DNA from: Thermococcus sp.
GTDB lineage: Archaea; Methanobacteriota_B; Thermococci; Thermococcales; Thermococcaceae
NCBI RefSeq assembly: GCF_027052235.1
Contig: NZ_JALUFF010000015.1
Span: 1-55,553, forward strand
Length of the DNA: 55,553 nt
Direction of reading: 5' to 3'
Shown here: positions 16,272 to 24,496 of the stretch, in pieces
Position numbering within the stretch: the first letter of the stretch is position 1
Layout: the number at the start of each line of letters is the position of its first letter
The notes under the pieces: model-generated
The model's database searches: none
What the model was told of the DNA's origin: nothing
What the model saw: the letters and a program-made list of their open reading frames with translations, nothing else
Position numbers and translations under genes: made by a program

Positions 16272-17063
16272 ATGCGACTTCCATCTGTGACACCTTTGGA
16301 GGAGAACCGTCTCTGCAGAAACCGGGATGAGTTCGACCGACTGGTGAAGGAAGCCCTGGCAAGGGGCAAAGGTGCCTTCCTGAAAATCTTCGGAAAGGCT
16401 GGAGGAAGGCCCTATTATGCCACCATTCTCATCGATGACGAGAAGGTGCTCGCTGTGGAAACCGTTGACGTATCTTCGGGTGCCTCCCTCGTTGGAAGCG
16501 GAGCGCTGGATGTTGTCAACAAGATGGTGGCTGAAGGACCGCTCGTTGTTGATGTATACCCCCTTAGTGATGTGGATGTGAAGATGTCCATTGTCGATAA
16601 CATCGACGTTTACAACAATACCCCGAAGATGCCCCTTTCAAGACTTCACTCATCGCCAAGGTCAGAGGATACCGTGGGAGGCCCGACAGGAGTCCAAGCT
16701 CTTTCAAAACCTCCGGAAGTGGTGGGGCATAAGACTTCGGTTGAAAAACCCCGCAGGAGGTTTGAAGTCAAAATAAAAGCTCCGGTTGAGCTTGACCCAT
16801 ACCTCCGGGGGATGGCCAAGAGAATAAACTCACTGGCCAAGGCCTCGGGTATCGAGCTATCGGGGCTTGAAATAGAGGCAAAGGAGGTCAGGTACGCCCT
16901 CGGCTCCGGTTCCGCAGTCCACGCAACGGTAAAGCTCTATACCGGGGGGAAGGTGACTGGAAACATTAAAAACGACTTTGAGAGCGCGATATACCGTGAG
17001 GCAGGGGAGCTCTCGAAGGACCTGGGGAAGAGGGTTGTGATAAGCAGGGTGCTCTTTTCATAA
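16272..17063 (+). CDS. DUF2226-like protein, function unknown
   Basis: A 263-residue soluble protein. The N-terminal domain (1-105) begins MRLPSVTPLEENRLC and contains GKGAFLKIFGKAGGRPYYATILIDDEKVLAVE, a mixed alpha/beta region that resembles what I remember as DUF2226. A low-complexity linker rich in Ser/Pro (about 115-160) leads to a C-terminal domain (165-263) starting RRFEVKIKAPVELDPYLRGMAKRI and ending in TGNIKNDFESAIYREAGELSKDLGKRVVISRV, which looks like a small alpha/beta domain. No catalytic motif is seen. The stop overlaps the convergent methyltransferase gene by 6 nt. The family name is tentative. Confidence 0.55.
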   Translation: MRLPSVTPLEENRLCRNRDEFDRLVKEALARGKGAFLKIFGKAGGRPYYATILIDDEKVLAVETVDVSSGASLVGSGALDVVNKMVAEGPLVVDVYPLSDVDVKMSIVDNIDVYNNTPKMPLSRLHSSPRSEDTVGGPTGVQALSKPPEVVGHKTSVEKPRRRFEVKIKAPVELDPYLRGMAKRINSLAKASGIELSGLEIEAKEVRYALGSGSAVHATVKLYTGGKVTGNIKNDFESAIYREAGELSKDLGKRVVISRVLFS

Positions 17064-18386
17064 ACTACCTTTTTCTATCAGGGCGTAGAAGAAGCCTATG
17101 GTCTTGTGCCTGTGGGGCCATGCCCTCATCGTGCCCTCAAGAAAACCGGGGCTGTATGGGCCATCTACGGGCACTAGTCTGGCGTTTTCGTGCCTCTTCA
17201 AAAACCACTCCACAACGCCCTCGTTTTCCTCGGGAAGCATCGAGCATGTCGAGTAGAGAAGCCTTCCTCCGGGCTTCAAGAGCTTCCAAGCGCTCTCGAT
17301 TAGCTCCTTCTGGAGGGCGACTACTTTGGGAATGTTCTTTTCGCGGAGACGCCACCTGAGCTCTGGGTTCTTCGCTATCGTTCCGTCGCTCGTGCATGGG
17401 GCATCGAGCATAACCCTGTCGGCAATCTCCTCGCCTATTATCTCCGGTGCATTCCTTCCATCGGAGGTTATAACCTCAACTATCTCGACTCCCGTCCTTC
17501 TGAGAACCTCTTTCATGCGCCTTACCCGCGCCCTGTCGACGTCAAAGGCGTATATTTTTCCTCTGTTCTCCATCAGTTCCGCCATGTGGGCGGTTTTACC
17601 CCCCGGAGCCGCCGCGAGGTCAACGACCGTTTCACCGGGCTTGGGGGATAGGACGAGGGACGCAACTGCAGGGGCTTCTTCCTGAGCTATCGCCCAGCCC
17701 TTGTTGAGAAGCCACCCCGGATTAAAGGAGTCGAGGATTCTAATGACCGTCTCGACCCTCTCACTTCTCTTAAAGCGGACGTTCTTTCTCCTCAGGTAGC
17801 TTTCAACGTCCTCAACGCTCGCCTTCAGCCTGTTCACCCTCAAACTCGTCGGGAGGGTCTCGTTGAGGGCCTTGAGGAGCTCCTCCGCCTCGTCGCCTAG
17901 GAGAGAGCGCATCCTCGCTATGAACCACTCTGGAAAGAGGTACTCCCACTTCAGCCTCTTCTCCTCGGTGTCCAGCTTTGGGACGTAGTTTACGACCCTC
18001 GGCAGGAGGTCGTAGTAGTAATAGCCCACGAAGGGGTGGGTCTTTCTGGAGAGGAACTGGGCCAAGCCCTTCAGGTGTTGCAACGTTTTCTCGCCCGGTT
18101 CCCTGAAAACGGCCACCTCAACGGCCACCCTGAGGGTTGCCCTCAGCCAGGGATCGAGGATAAGAGGCGAGACTCCAACCAGCTCCTCTATAACCTCGTC
18201 TATGAGGCCGAGCCTCCTCTGGATGGAGTAGAAAATGCCAGTCAGCTTTGAGTTCTCCCAGCCCTCAATCCTGTACTTTGAGAAGGCCTTCCTCTTCGCG
18301 CTCTGGCTTGGCTTTATCTCTTCCCCGAGCTTGACGGCCTCGATGAGGGCGTGGAGCTGCCTGTCGCTGAGTTTCAATTTTCCCAT
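17058..18386 (-). CDS. RNA (cytosine-5) methyltransferase, NSUN/RsmB family with NusB-like N-terminal domain
   Basis: The 442-residue protein has an N-terminal all-helical NusB/RsmB-type domain (about 5-150) and a C-terminal SAM methyltransferase. The cofactor loop is VVDLAAAPGGKTAHMAEL (about 250), the PC motif with catalytic-support Cys is DAPCTSDG (about 330), and the nucleophile motif is STCSMLPEENE (about 390). These two cysteines define tRNA/rRNA m5C methyltransferases. The substrate (tRNA or rRNA) cannot be settled by eye. The ATG at 18386 is chosen; a GTG 9 nt upstream is possible. It follows the HEAT-repeat gene by 11 nt. Confidence 0.9.
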   Translation of the reverse strand: MGKLKLSDRQLHALIEAVKLGEEIKPSQSAKRKAFSKYRIEGWENSKLTGIFYSIQRRLGLIDEVIEELVGVSPLILDPWLRATLRVAVEVAVFREPGEKTLQHLKGLAQFLSRKTHPFVGYYYYDLLPRVVNYVPKLDTEEKRLKWEYLFPEWFIARMRSLLGDEAEELLKALNETLPTSLRVNRLKASVEDVESYLRRKNVRFKRSERVETVIRILDSFNPGWLLNKGWAIAQEEAPAVASLVLSPKPGETVVDLAAAPGGKTAHMAELMENRGKIYAFDVDRARVRRMKEVLRRTGVEIVEVITSDGRNAPEIIGEEIADRVMLDAPCTSDGTIAKNPELRWRLREKNIPKVVALQKELIESAWKLLKPGGRLLYSTCSMLPEENEGVVEWFLKRHENARLVPVDGPYSPGFLEGTMRAWPHRHKTIGFFYALIEKGSL

Positions 18387-18397
18387 CCAGCACACCG

Positions 18398-19315
18398 CTA
18401 TAGTGCCGTTCTGTTGCCGTAAAAGAACTCACCTGTGAAAGTGCCGGCACTTGACGATACCAGGTAAGCTTCCTCAACAAGGCCCAACCGGGCCAGCTCC
18501 TCTGCGACCCTCTGAGCCTCGCGGGGATGCAGGCGATAGTAGCGGGTGACCATCTCCCGGAGCCTGTCGAAGGCGTCAATGGCTTTAACCTTTATGAACT
18601 GATCGCTGCACGATGAGAGGAGCCTTCTAAGGGCAGGCAAAACGGCTTTTATCACTGCATCCATAGGGAACACCACGGGTAGCTTCGTCAGCCTTATAGA
18701 CGCGGTTAGACCGGCATCTATAAGCCTCTCGCTGTTGCTGTTTATCAGGTCGGCAATCCTTTCAACCAGCAGCTTCCAGTCGTTTCTCTCGACCGCTCCC
18801 GACCTTATGAGAACGAGCGACGCCACGGCAATTTCCTCTGCAGTTCCATCCCTTAGGGCTCTGAGGAGCAGAGAGGTTGTCCTTTTGGAGACGTATGGAA
18901 TCTTTATGCTCTCTATGACCTCCATAATACTCGACCAGACCCGGGGGCTCTTTGAGGTGGACTTTTTGAGTATTACCTCAATGATCGGGGCAAGTCTTCT
19001 ATCGGTTAGCGGGTTGTTTTTGAGAAGAATGGCCAGAAGTTCGAGGGCCCTGCTCGAAATCCTGTCGTCGTCGCTTCCGGCGGCGGCTATTATCTCATCA
19101 AGCCCAAGCTCCAGAACGCGTTTTCTCTCTTTCCAGTTCGATCCCCTCGTGGATTCGATAAGAGCAGTCAATGCCCTTATCTTGAGGGTTCCGTCCCCTG
19201 ATCTCAATACGCCAAGTACCTCCACTAGGGCCCTCTCGTCTTCAGCGACTACCTCGGCAACCCTTCCAACATCCCATGTTTTAAGGGTCTCCCTTATTTC
19301 AGGCACCTCCTCCAT
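18398..19315 (-). CDS. HEAT/armadillo-like helical repeat protein
   Basis: A 305-residue, almost all-helical protein built of about seven paired helices of 35-40 residues (for example VLRSGDGTLKIRALTALIEST, SDDDRISSRALELLAILLKNN, DGTAEEIAVASLVLIRSG). This solenoid pattern is typical of HEAT or ARM repeats and implies protein or nucleic-acid scaffolding, not catalysis. No known archaeal partner can be named. The TATA element GATTTAAATAT lies near 19337-19347, which puts the transcript start close to 19315, so the mRNA may be leaderless. It is probably co-transcribed with the m5C methyltransferase downstream. Confidence 0.7.
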   Translation of the reverse strand: MEEVPEIRETLKTWDVGRVAEVVAEDERALVEVLGVLRSGDGTLKIRALTALIESTRGSNWKERKRVLELGLDEIIAAAGSDDDRISSRALELLAILLKNNPLTDRRLAPIIEVILKKSTSKSPRVWSSIMEVIESIKIPYVSKRTTSLLLRALRDGTAEEIAVASLVLIRSGAVERNDWKLLVERIADLINSNSERLIDAGLTASIRLTKLPVVFPMDAVIKAVLPALRRLLSSCSDQFIKVKAIDAFDRLREMVTRYYRLHPREAQRVAEELARLGLVEEAYLVSSSAGTFTGEFFYGNRTAL

Positions 19316-19373
19316 TGTGCACACCCGTATTTCTCTGATTTAAATATCTCCGCCTCAAATATAGCCTTTTCGC

Positions 19374-20006
19374 TTAAATAGCTCCAATGTCCCTTGAGGA
19401 TTTTTCAAAGCGGTAGATATCAACGGGTATTCTCTCCAACCTCTTCCTGTGGAAGTGGAACTGGGCTGGAATTTCGAGGAAAACCGTTAGGCGATGGGTA
19501 ATCCTGAAACCGTATTCATATGTAAATCTTTCGATAAACCTTCTAACTTCCGGCTTTGCCAGGTGGATTGAGTACACCGAGAATGAAATTTCAAAGGCCT
19601 TCTTGAGGAAGGGTCTGTCGGCATGTTTTATCTGACTTCCAAAGGGGGGGTTCATGATGACGGTGTCAACCTTGGCTGAGAACTCCGAGACGTCTCCCTC
19701 AAAGACCTCAACGCACTCCGAGGTTCCCGTCCTTTCGAGGTTCCTCCTGAGTACTCTAACCGCATTGCCGTCCTTCTCAACGGCGTAAACCTTTTTAGCC
19801 CCCAGAAGGCACGCTCCTATGGAGAGAACCCCCGTCCCGGCTCCGAGGTCGGCTATAACCCTGTCCTCGATTTCCCCGAGGGAGTGGGCCAGCCAGAGGA
19901 GCTCGGAAGCGACGTTTCCGGGCGTTCTGTACTGTTCGAGCTCCGCCTTCGGGTTCTCAAACCCCTCCAGCCGGGAGAGCAGGATCGCCAGTTGCTTCTT
20001 CTTCAT
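19374..20006 (-). CDS. METTL5-like RNA N6-adenine methyltransferase
   Basis: A 210-residue Rossmann methyltransferase. The SAM-binding motif is [21 protein letters not shown] (about 58-78), VYAVEKDG follows as the acidic ribose site, and the catalytic NPPF tetrad in [10 protein letters not shown] (about residue 130) is diagnostic of amino-methylation of adenine. Order and length match METTL5 relatives, which make m6A in small-subunit rRNA near the decoding site. The ATG at 20006 follows GGGTGATTCC, the longer frame lacking support. It is the third gene of the dph2 cluster, which suggests that translation-factor and rRNA modification are co-expressed. Confidence 0.85.
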   Translation of the reverse strand: MKKKQLAILLSRLEGFENPKAELEQYRTPGNVASELLWLAHSLGEIEDRVIADLGAGTGVLSIGACLLGAKKVYAVEKDGNAVRVLRRNLERTGTSECVEVFEGDVSEFSAKVDTVIMNPPFGSQIKHADRPFLKKAFEISFSVYSIHLAKPEVRRFIERFTYEYGFRITHRLTVFLEIPAQFHFHRKRLERIPVDIYRFEKSSRDIGAI

Positions 20007-20010
20007 GGAA

Positions 20011-20382
20011 TCACCCGTAGACCCTCTCAACCAGCTCCCTGAGGGTTCCGTTCATCTGATAGCCCGGAACCTTTAAGGCCGTTCCCGCTATGCCGAAGAT
20101 TATCGTCACGGAGACCGCACCAACGAAGAAGAGGATGAAGGCCAGAATGGACGCGGAGAGAGCGCTTCCAGCTTTCAGGCCCTTGGCAAGGAAATAAGCA
20201 AGTGTCATTAGAAACCCCACCACGAAGCCGAGCTTTATTGAGACCAGGGGTATAGCAACTGAGAGAAGGAGCAGGGTTATCCATCGGGGCTTCAGGTAAG
20301 TGAAGAGAGCCATAACGGTTTTGAGCGACCAGTAGCAGAGGAGGAACCAGTTAGCGATGCTAAAGACTGTTCCTGTATCCAT
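20011..20382 (-). CDS. Small membrane protein between dph2 and the METTL5-like gene
   Basis: A 123-residue hydrophobic protein with about four transmembrane segments (about residues 5-27, 31-51, 52-70, 76-101) and a short polar tail. It has no motif I recognise. The start ATG (20382) lies 23 nt inside the end of dph2, and its stop is 4 nt before the METTL5-like start, so it is translationally embedded in this operon. The position may be accidental packing or a functional link to translation. Confidence 0.7.
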   Translation of the reverse strand: MDTGTVFSIANWFLLCYWSLKTVMALFTYLKPRWITLLLLSVAIPLVSIKLGFVVGFLMTLAYFLAKGLKAGSALSASILAFILFFVGAVSVTIIFGIAGTALKVPGYQMNGTLRELVERVYG

Positions 20383-21400
20383 GAAGCGCTACCCCCAGTG
20401 GCTCGTCTTCGGTTCTCTCAACACCGAGTATTTCGTCGAACTCGTAGTCCTCGCGGAGGCCGAGCAGTATCTCCGCTTCCCTCGGGGTGAGGACGGGCTT
20501 CCTCCAGTTCTCGTAGTCGTCTATGGGAACCCTCGGGCAGGCGACGACGACGTAGGCGTCAAAAGAAAAGCCCTCCAGGGCCGGGTAGCTTATGTGGTTC
20601 ATCACGAGGAGCTCGGCCCTCTTCCCGTGCTCGCGGAGGAGCCTCACGATTCTCCGGGCTTCACTCAGGCGGAGCTGGCCCTTCTTCGTGCTCGTCACAA
20701 CCCCGAAGCTTTCGGCGTCCATTGCCTTGGCAATCTGGGCCCATCGCTTCCTTATCAGCCTCTCCGCTTCCCCCTTCATCCACGTGGCGTCGCCGGAGTA
20801 AGGGTTTACCGCCAGGGTCGGCTTTTTGGTGGCTATGGCGACGCCGAGCGGGTGGAAGTAGCCGGCTCCTATGAAGAGCACCCCCTCGCCACCAACCCTC
20901 GCGCTTGAGAAGTTGCACCCCAGAACCTGTCCCGGCCAGCTTACCCTTGAGTCCCCTCTCCCGATGAGAACCTCGAAGCCATTGTTCTCCAAAAACACCC
21001 TGGCCTTTTCAAGCTGGTGTATGTGCTGAGCCGTCGTCACGAGGGCTATCCTCTTTCCAAGCTTTTTGATCTCTTCAAGGTTCTTCTCAAGGGCGGGAAC
21101 TACCTCAACCTCCGCAAAGGCAGGAACAAAGATAGTCGGAACCTCCAGATGGAGCTTCATGTAGCTGTGGCCCAGATGGATTAGGGCATCACAGCCGAGG
21201 CTCTTGGCCTCTCTATCGGCCGGGTCGCAGGCGCCGTAGTTCACCTCCCCATGAAGCATGACCTCGATTCCGTTCTCTTCAAGGAAGCCCCCCAGGGCCT
21301 CGGCCTCTCTCCTCAACCCCTCTGGGGACTGTATGAGAACCCTCCCTGCACCGATGAGCCTGAGCTCCTTAAGGACTTCCCGGGCATGTATCTCGTGCAT
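20360..21400 (-). CDS. dph2: Diphthamide biosynthesis enzyme Dph2
   Basis: The 346-residue protein has three conserved cysteines in the archaeal Dph2 setting: GACD (about residue 59), LGCNFS (about 163) and VACPRVP (about 287). They ligate a [4Fe-4S] cluster used for non-classical radical SAM chemistry that transfers the 3-amino-3-carboxypropyl group to a histidine of aEF2. Three similar alpha/beta domains each contribute one Cys, as expected. Family signatures include VLIQSPEGLRREA and LIHLGHSYMKL. The TATA box is GCATTTAAACGC at 21431-21442. The ATG at 21400 follows GCGGTGATCGG. Confidence 0.93.
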   Translation of the reverse strand: MHEIHAREVLKELRLIGAGRVLIQSPEGLRREAEALGGFLEENGIEVMLHGEVNYGACDPADREAKSLGCDALIHLGHSYMKLHLEVPTIFVPAFAEVEVVPALEKNLEEIKKLGKRIALVTTAQHIHQLEKARVFLENNGFEVLIGRGDSRVSWPGQVLGCNFSSARVGGEGVLFIGAGYFHPLGVAIATKKPTLAVNPYSGDATWMKGEAERLIRKRWAQIAKAMDAESFGVVTSTKKGQLRLSEARRIVRLLREHGKRAELLVMNHISYPALEGFSFDAYVVVACPRVPIDDYENWRKPVLTPREAEILLGLREDYEFDEILGVERTEDEPLGVALHGYRNSL

Positions 21401-21584
21401 CCGATCACCGCTCTCCCTTGGTGGCGGGCGTTTAAATGCTCATCGCTTACAACCCGTTACTTCTGAATTTTCAGGTCCGTTAATGGCGTTATGCGAACGT
21501 TGGATTACATTAACAGACGTTGCACAACATTTATTAACCTCAATGCCCCTTGGAATTTTTGCAAGATATTGGGAGGTGCATCAA

Positions 21585-22175
21585 ATGAAGAGGGTTGCAC
21601 CCATACTTGGACTGCTCGTTCTTGTAGTGCTGGCGAATCCCGTGGCGGCCTCCAGTAGTCTTGGGGGCTCAGACCACTGGCACCCCTATCCGAGCGGCAT
21701 AATCCCGGGGGACATAGTGATAGGCCACAACCCCCTCAGCGACCTCATAATCCCCGGCTACTGGACGCACACCGGGATAATAGCCTACTACGACTCCAAC
21801 GCAGGGGACTGGGTTGTCATAGAGGCATGGGACAACCCGAGCGCGGTCAGAATGGTCTACCTCTCCGACTTCCTTAAGAGGTACGACACGGTCGCGGTTC
21901 TCCGCGTCAGAACGACCAACGAGATAAGGCTCGCGGCCGTTAACTTCGCCTTCCAGCAGCTAGGAAAGCCCTACGACTGGAAGTGGTGGACAAAGGAGGT
22001 TTACGGCGACAGCTACTACTGCTCGGAGCTGGTCTGGGCCTCTTATAAGGCCGTTGGAGGACCCGATATCGACGCCCACCCCGGCTTCAGCTGGAAGTAC
22101 CTCTGGGGAGTCGCACCCCAGGAGATATACGACGACGGTGACACCTACGTGATCTACTACCACAGCGACGCCTGA
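21585..22175 (+). CDS. Secreted YiiX-like permuted papain-fold (NlpC/P60-type) hydrolase
   Basis: A 196-residue protein with a Sec signal peptide (about 1-22, PVAA/SSS cut). The mature domain has the circularly permuted NlpC/P60 (YiiX) layout: a His first in WTHTGIIAYY (His62), a Glu in VVIEAWD (Glu80) and the Cys later in YYCSELVW (Cys146), matching His-Glu-Cys. These enzymes cut amide bonds in peptidoglycan or other substrates, but Thermococcales have no peptidoglycan, so the substrate is unknown. The longer open frame back to 21258 is not coding. GGGAGGTG precedes ATG 21585, and a TATA-like ATTTATTAACC lies at 21528-21538. Confidence 0.75.
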   Translation: MKRVAPILGLLVLVVLANPVAASSSLGGSDHWHPYPSGIIPGDIVIGHNPLSDLIIPGYWTHTGIIAYYDSNAGDWVVIEAWDNPSAVRMVYLSDFLKRYDTVAVLRVRTTNEIRLAAVNFAFQQLGKPYDWKWWTKEVYGDSYYCSELVWASYKAVGGPDIDAHPGFSWKYLWGVAPQEIYDDGDTYVIYYHSDA

Positions 22176-22262
22176 TTTCCCCTTTTTCTGTTTCATTCCG
22201 AAACCCTTTTATACTTCCTCTGCGGATTATACCTCGAAGTTCGATGCATCGGGGTGAGTGAT

Positions 22263-22601
22263 ATGGAGACCGTCGAGGGGGTTATTGTCGTCACCACCGA
22301 GACGATACCGGGCTACAGAATAGTTGACGTCAAGGGCATCGCGCGCGGTGGCATCGTCCGGGCCACCCATATAGGGAGGGACATAATGGCCCTCCTCCGG
22401 AACATCAAGGGCGGTGAGGTGAAGGAATACACCGAGATGATGGCCGAGGCTAGGGAGGAGGCCTTGAGAAGGATGGCGCTCCACGCCAAGGATATGGGGG
22501 CTAACGCAGTCATTAACGTCCGCTTTGCGACGTCGAACGTCGGTTCAAGCCTCGCCGAGGTCTACGCCTATGGAACCGCCGTTGTCATCGAGAAGGAGTG
22601 A
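22263..22601 (+). CDS. UPF0145 (YbjQ-type) small homooligomeric protein
   Basis: A 112-residue protein that fits the UPF0145/YbjQ family: IVVTTETIPGYRIVDVKGIARGGIVRAT at the start, a central helix EMMAEAREEALRRM, and GANAVINVRFATSNV near the end, a fold thought to form pentamers or decamers. The role is unknown. GGGGTGAGTG lies before the ATG at 22263; another ATG 9 nt upstream is in frame. It overlaps the next gene by one base, so it starts an operon with the protease, PadR and SdpI-like genes. Confidence 0.85.
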   Translation: METVEGVIVVTTETIPGYRIVDVKGIARGGIVRATHIGRDIMALLRNIKGGEVKEYTEMMAEAREEALRRMALHAKDMGANAVINVRFATSNVGSSLAEVYAYGTAVVIEKE

Positions 22602-23323
22602 TGAGCATGTACCTTTTTCCCTTTCCCATCCTTGGAGGTCTCTTGGCATGGGCGACGGTTTATCTCATCGGCTTCAGGAGGCAGAGATGGGGTGAGCTGC
22701 TCCTCGGCTTTGCTGCCTTCTTCATCGCGATTTTCGTCCAGAACCCCCTCCAACAGCTCCCCCTCCTTGGAATCGGAATCCGCTCGAACGCCGACGTTGT
22801 CTCGAGGGGAACGGCCTTCACCGTGGCCGTTGCACTATGGCTCGGCCTGATTGCCGGCCTCGTACAGGAGGGTGTCAAGTACTATCTCGTGAAGGAAAGA
22901 AAGCTCCGTGAGGCCGTCTTCGTCGGCCTCGGCTTTGGCGTGACCGAGGCCTTTTTCGTGGCGGGGGTTAGTGTCCTCATGGTTACCATTCACGGGGGCT
23001 CCCCCGAAGTCCCACTCCCAACGGCACTCCTCTCGCTCTCCGAACGCTACTTTGTAACCCTCTTCCACGTTGGAACCGCGGTTCTTTTAGCCTACTACGC
23101 CCAAAAAGGTCTGGGGAAGAGGGGGCTTCTCTATATGATTGGCCTGCACACGGTACTTGATACGGGCGCGGCATACTTTCAGCTGATTCAGGCTGCTCAC
23201 GAATCAAATGTCCTAATCTACCTCCTTGAGGCAATCGTTGCGGTTGTTGGAATTCTGGTGTTTGCTTACGGGGCGTTAAAGGCACTCAGCGAGCCAGAAG
23301 TGGAAGAAAAGCCAATCTGGTGA
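22601..23323 (+). CDS. YhfC-type intramembrane glutamic protease (CAAX-protease relative)
   Basis: The 240-residue membrane protein has about seven hydrophobic segments. The family residues are present: AGLVQEGVKYY (Glu in the EE/EXXK-like position, about 85-95), GFGVTEAFF (about 110), LFHVGTAVL (about 150) and IGLHTVLDTG (about 180), with buried Glu and His residues as in CPBP/Rce1-type proteases. YhfC members are annotated as glutamic-type membrane proteases of unknown substrate. ATG 22601 overlaps the preceding stop; another ATG is at 22607. It lies immediately before padR. Confidence 0.75.
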   Translation: MSMYLFPFPILGGLLAWATVYLIGFRRQRWGELLLGFAAFFIAIFVQNPLQQLPLLGIGIRSNADVVSRGTAFTVAVALWLGLIAGLVQEGVKYYLVKERKLREAVFVGLGFGVTEAFFVAGVSVLMVTIHGGSPEVPLPTALLSLSERYFVTLFHVGTAVLLAYYAQKGLGKRGLLYMIGLHTVLDTGAAYFQLIQAAHESNVLIYLLEAIVAVVGILVFAYGALKALSEPEVEEKPIW

Positions 23324-23712
23324 GGCCCTTGCTCGGAAACCGGAAGGAAAAGGCCCTCAAGAAGCTCCGAAAGGAACTCCGCTCCGGCCTTTATTCCTAC
23401 CTTGTCCTCTCTCTACTTGAGCGAGAAGGGGAACTGCACGGCTACGCGATAAGGAAAAGACTTGAGGTTCTCAGCGGGGGGAAGCTCGTGCCGAGTGAGG
23501 GAGCTTTGTACGACATCCTTAAGGGCCTCAGAAAGCTCGGCCTCCTTGAGGACTTCTGGGCCGAAGTCGGCGGGAGGCCGAGGAAGTACTACCGCCTCAC
23601 CGACCTCGGAAGGGAGGTTTTGGTGGAGCTGAGGCGTGAGATAGACGAAATCGTTGGGGTTCTCTCAAAGCTTGAGGGAGGTGGAGAGTTTGAACTCTCA
23701 AACCGCGGTTGA
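23320..23712 (+). CDS. PadR-family transcriptional regulator
   Basis: A 130-residue winged-helix protein. The PadR signature is clear: SGLYSYLVLSLLEREGELHGYAIRKRLE (about 22-50), then SEGALYDILKGLRKLGLLED, the wing GGRPRKYYRLTDLG and a C-terminal helix for dimerisation. The start is GTG at 23320, overlapping the stop of the protease by 4 nt; no nearer ATG exists. It presumably represses this operon, although no clear operator was found upstream of 22263. Its 3' end overlaps the SdpI-like gene start by 23 nt. Confidence 0.82.
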   Translation: MRPLLGNRKEKALKKLRKELRSGLYSYLVLSLLEREGELHGYAIRKRLEVLSGGKLVPSEGALYDILKGLRKLGLLEDFWAEVGGRPRKYYRLTDLGREVLVELRREIDEIVGVLSKLEGGGEFELSNRG

Positions 23713-24496
23713 GCTGTTCATATCCCTTGGCATCCTGCTGGCGGGTCTTCTGACGCTCGCCTTCAGAGACAGGCAGAACCCCTACATCGGGGTCAGGATA
23801 GGCTACACCTATATGTCAGGAGAAGCGTGGAGAAAAGCTAACACCGTCGGCGGCCTTTTCTTCGTCGGCCTCTCCCTCGTGATGATTACTCTCGCGGTGA
23901 TTGGCGTCTCAATAACAACCTTCACTCTCGTCCTCGTTACGGGCGTTCTCATTGGGGCGGGTCTCTCTATAACCATCGCCAGAAGGGTCTACGAGATGGA
24001 GGAGATTTCCACTGAGGCCCCTGCAAAGCCCGAAGGGGAGAGGATAGAGGTGAAGGTCGGGCCCTACATGCTCATTCAGCTTGCCTTCCTCGGCCTCTAT
24101 CTCCTTCTCGTGGCCCTGAACTGGAGGACCCTTCCGGATACGATGGCGGTCCATTTTGATGCCTCCGGAAACCCCAACGGCTTTATGTCAAAGCTCTGGG
24201 GAGCCCTTCTGGTGCCCATCCTCGTCTGGATTATCCCCTTCGGTCTGACGGTGCTCGGAAAAGACCCGGGCTTCTTCGCGAGGATGGGGAACTTCTCAAC
24301 TAGCGGGTGGAGGGCGTGGGCGTGGTTCAACACCCTGATGAGCCTCGGAATTATTATGGTTTCTTCATCGATGGTTCTGTACAACCTCGGAAAGCTACCG
24401 TCAAAGGCGATGACGTACTCAACACTGCTCTTTATGGCGCTGGTATTCATCGGCATTTACCTGCTCCTGAGGGTGAGGGGAAATGGAAGAGCATAA
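23690..24496 (+). CDS. SdpI/DUF1648-type membrane protein
   Basis: A 268-residue polytopic protein with about eight hydrophobic segments. The N-terminal half has an SdpI-like signature (NPYIGVRIGYTYMSGEAWRKAN, about 30-51), and the C-terminal half a DUF1648 signature (LPDTMAVHFDASGNPNGFMSK, about 150-170). In Bacillus SdpI, as I recall, DUF1648 precedes the SdpI domain, so the order is reversed here. Bacillus SdpI gives immunity to a secreted killing protein and sequesters a repressor. The start is the TTG at 23690, which has GGAGGTG at the best distance; no ATG fits. It follows padR. Confidence 0.75.
   Translation: MNSQTAVELFISLGILLAGLLTLAFRDRQNPYIGVRIGYTYMSGEAWRKANTVGGLFFVGLSLVMITLAVIGVSITTFTLVLVTGVLIGAGLSITIARRVYEMEEISTEAPAKPEGERIEVKVGPYMLIQLAFLGLYLLLVALNWRTLPDTMAVHFDASGNPNGFMSKLWGALLVPILVWIIPFGLTVLGKDPGFFARMGNFSTSGWRAWAWFNTLMSLGIIMVSSSMVLYNLGKLPSKAMTYSTLLFMALVFIGIYLLLRVRGNGRA

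Noticed and set aside
21258-21584. Extension of the YiiX-like gene upstream to 21258
   Set aside because: The extra 109 residues overlap dph2 on the other strand and the signal peptide begins exactly at ATG 21585 after GGGAGGTG.
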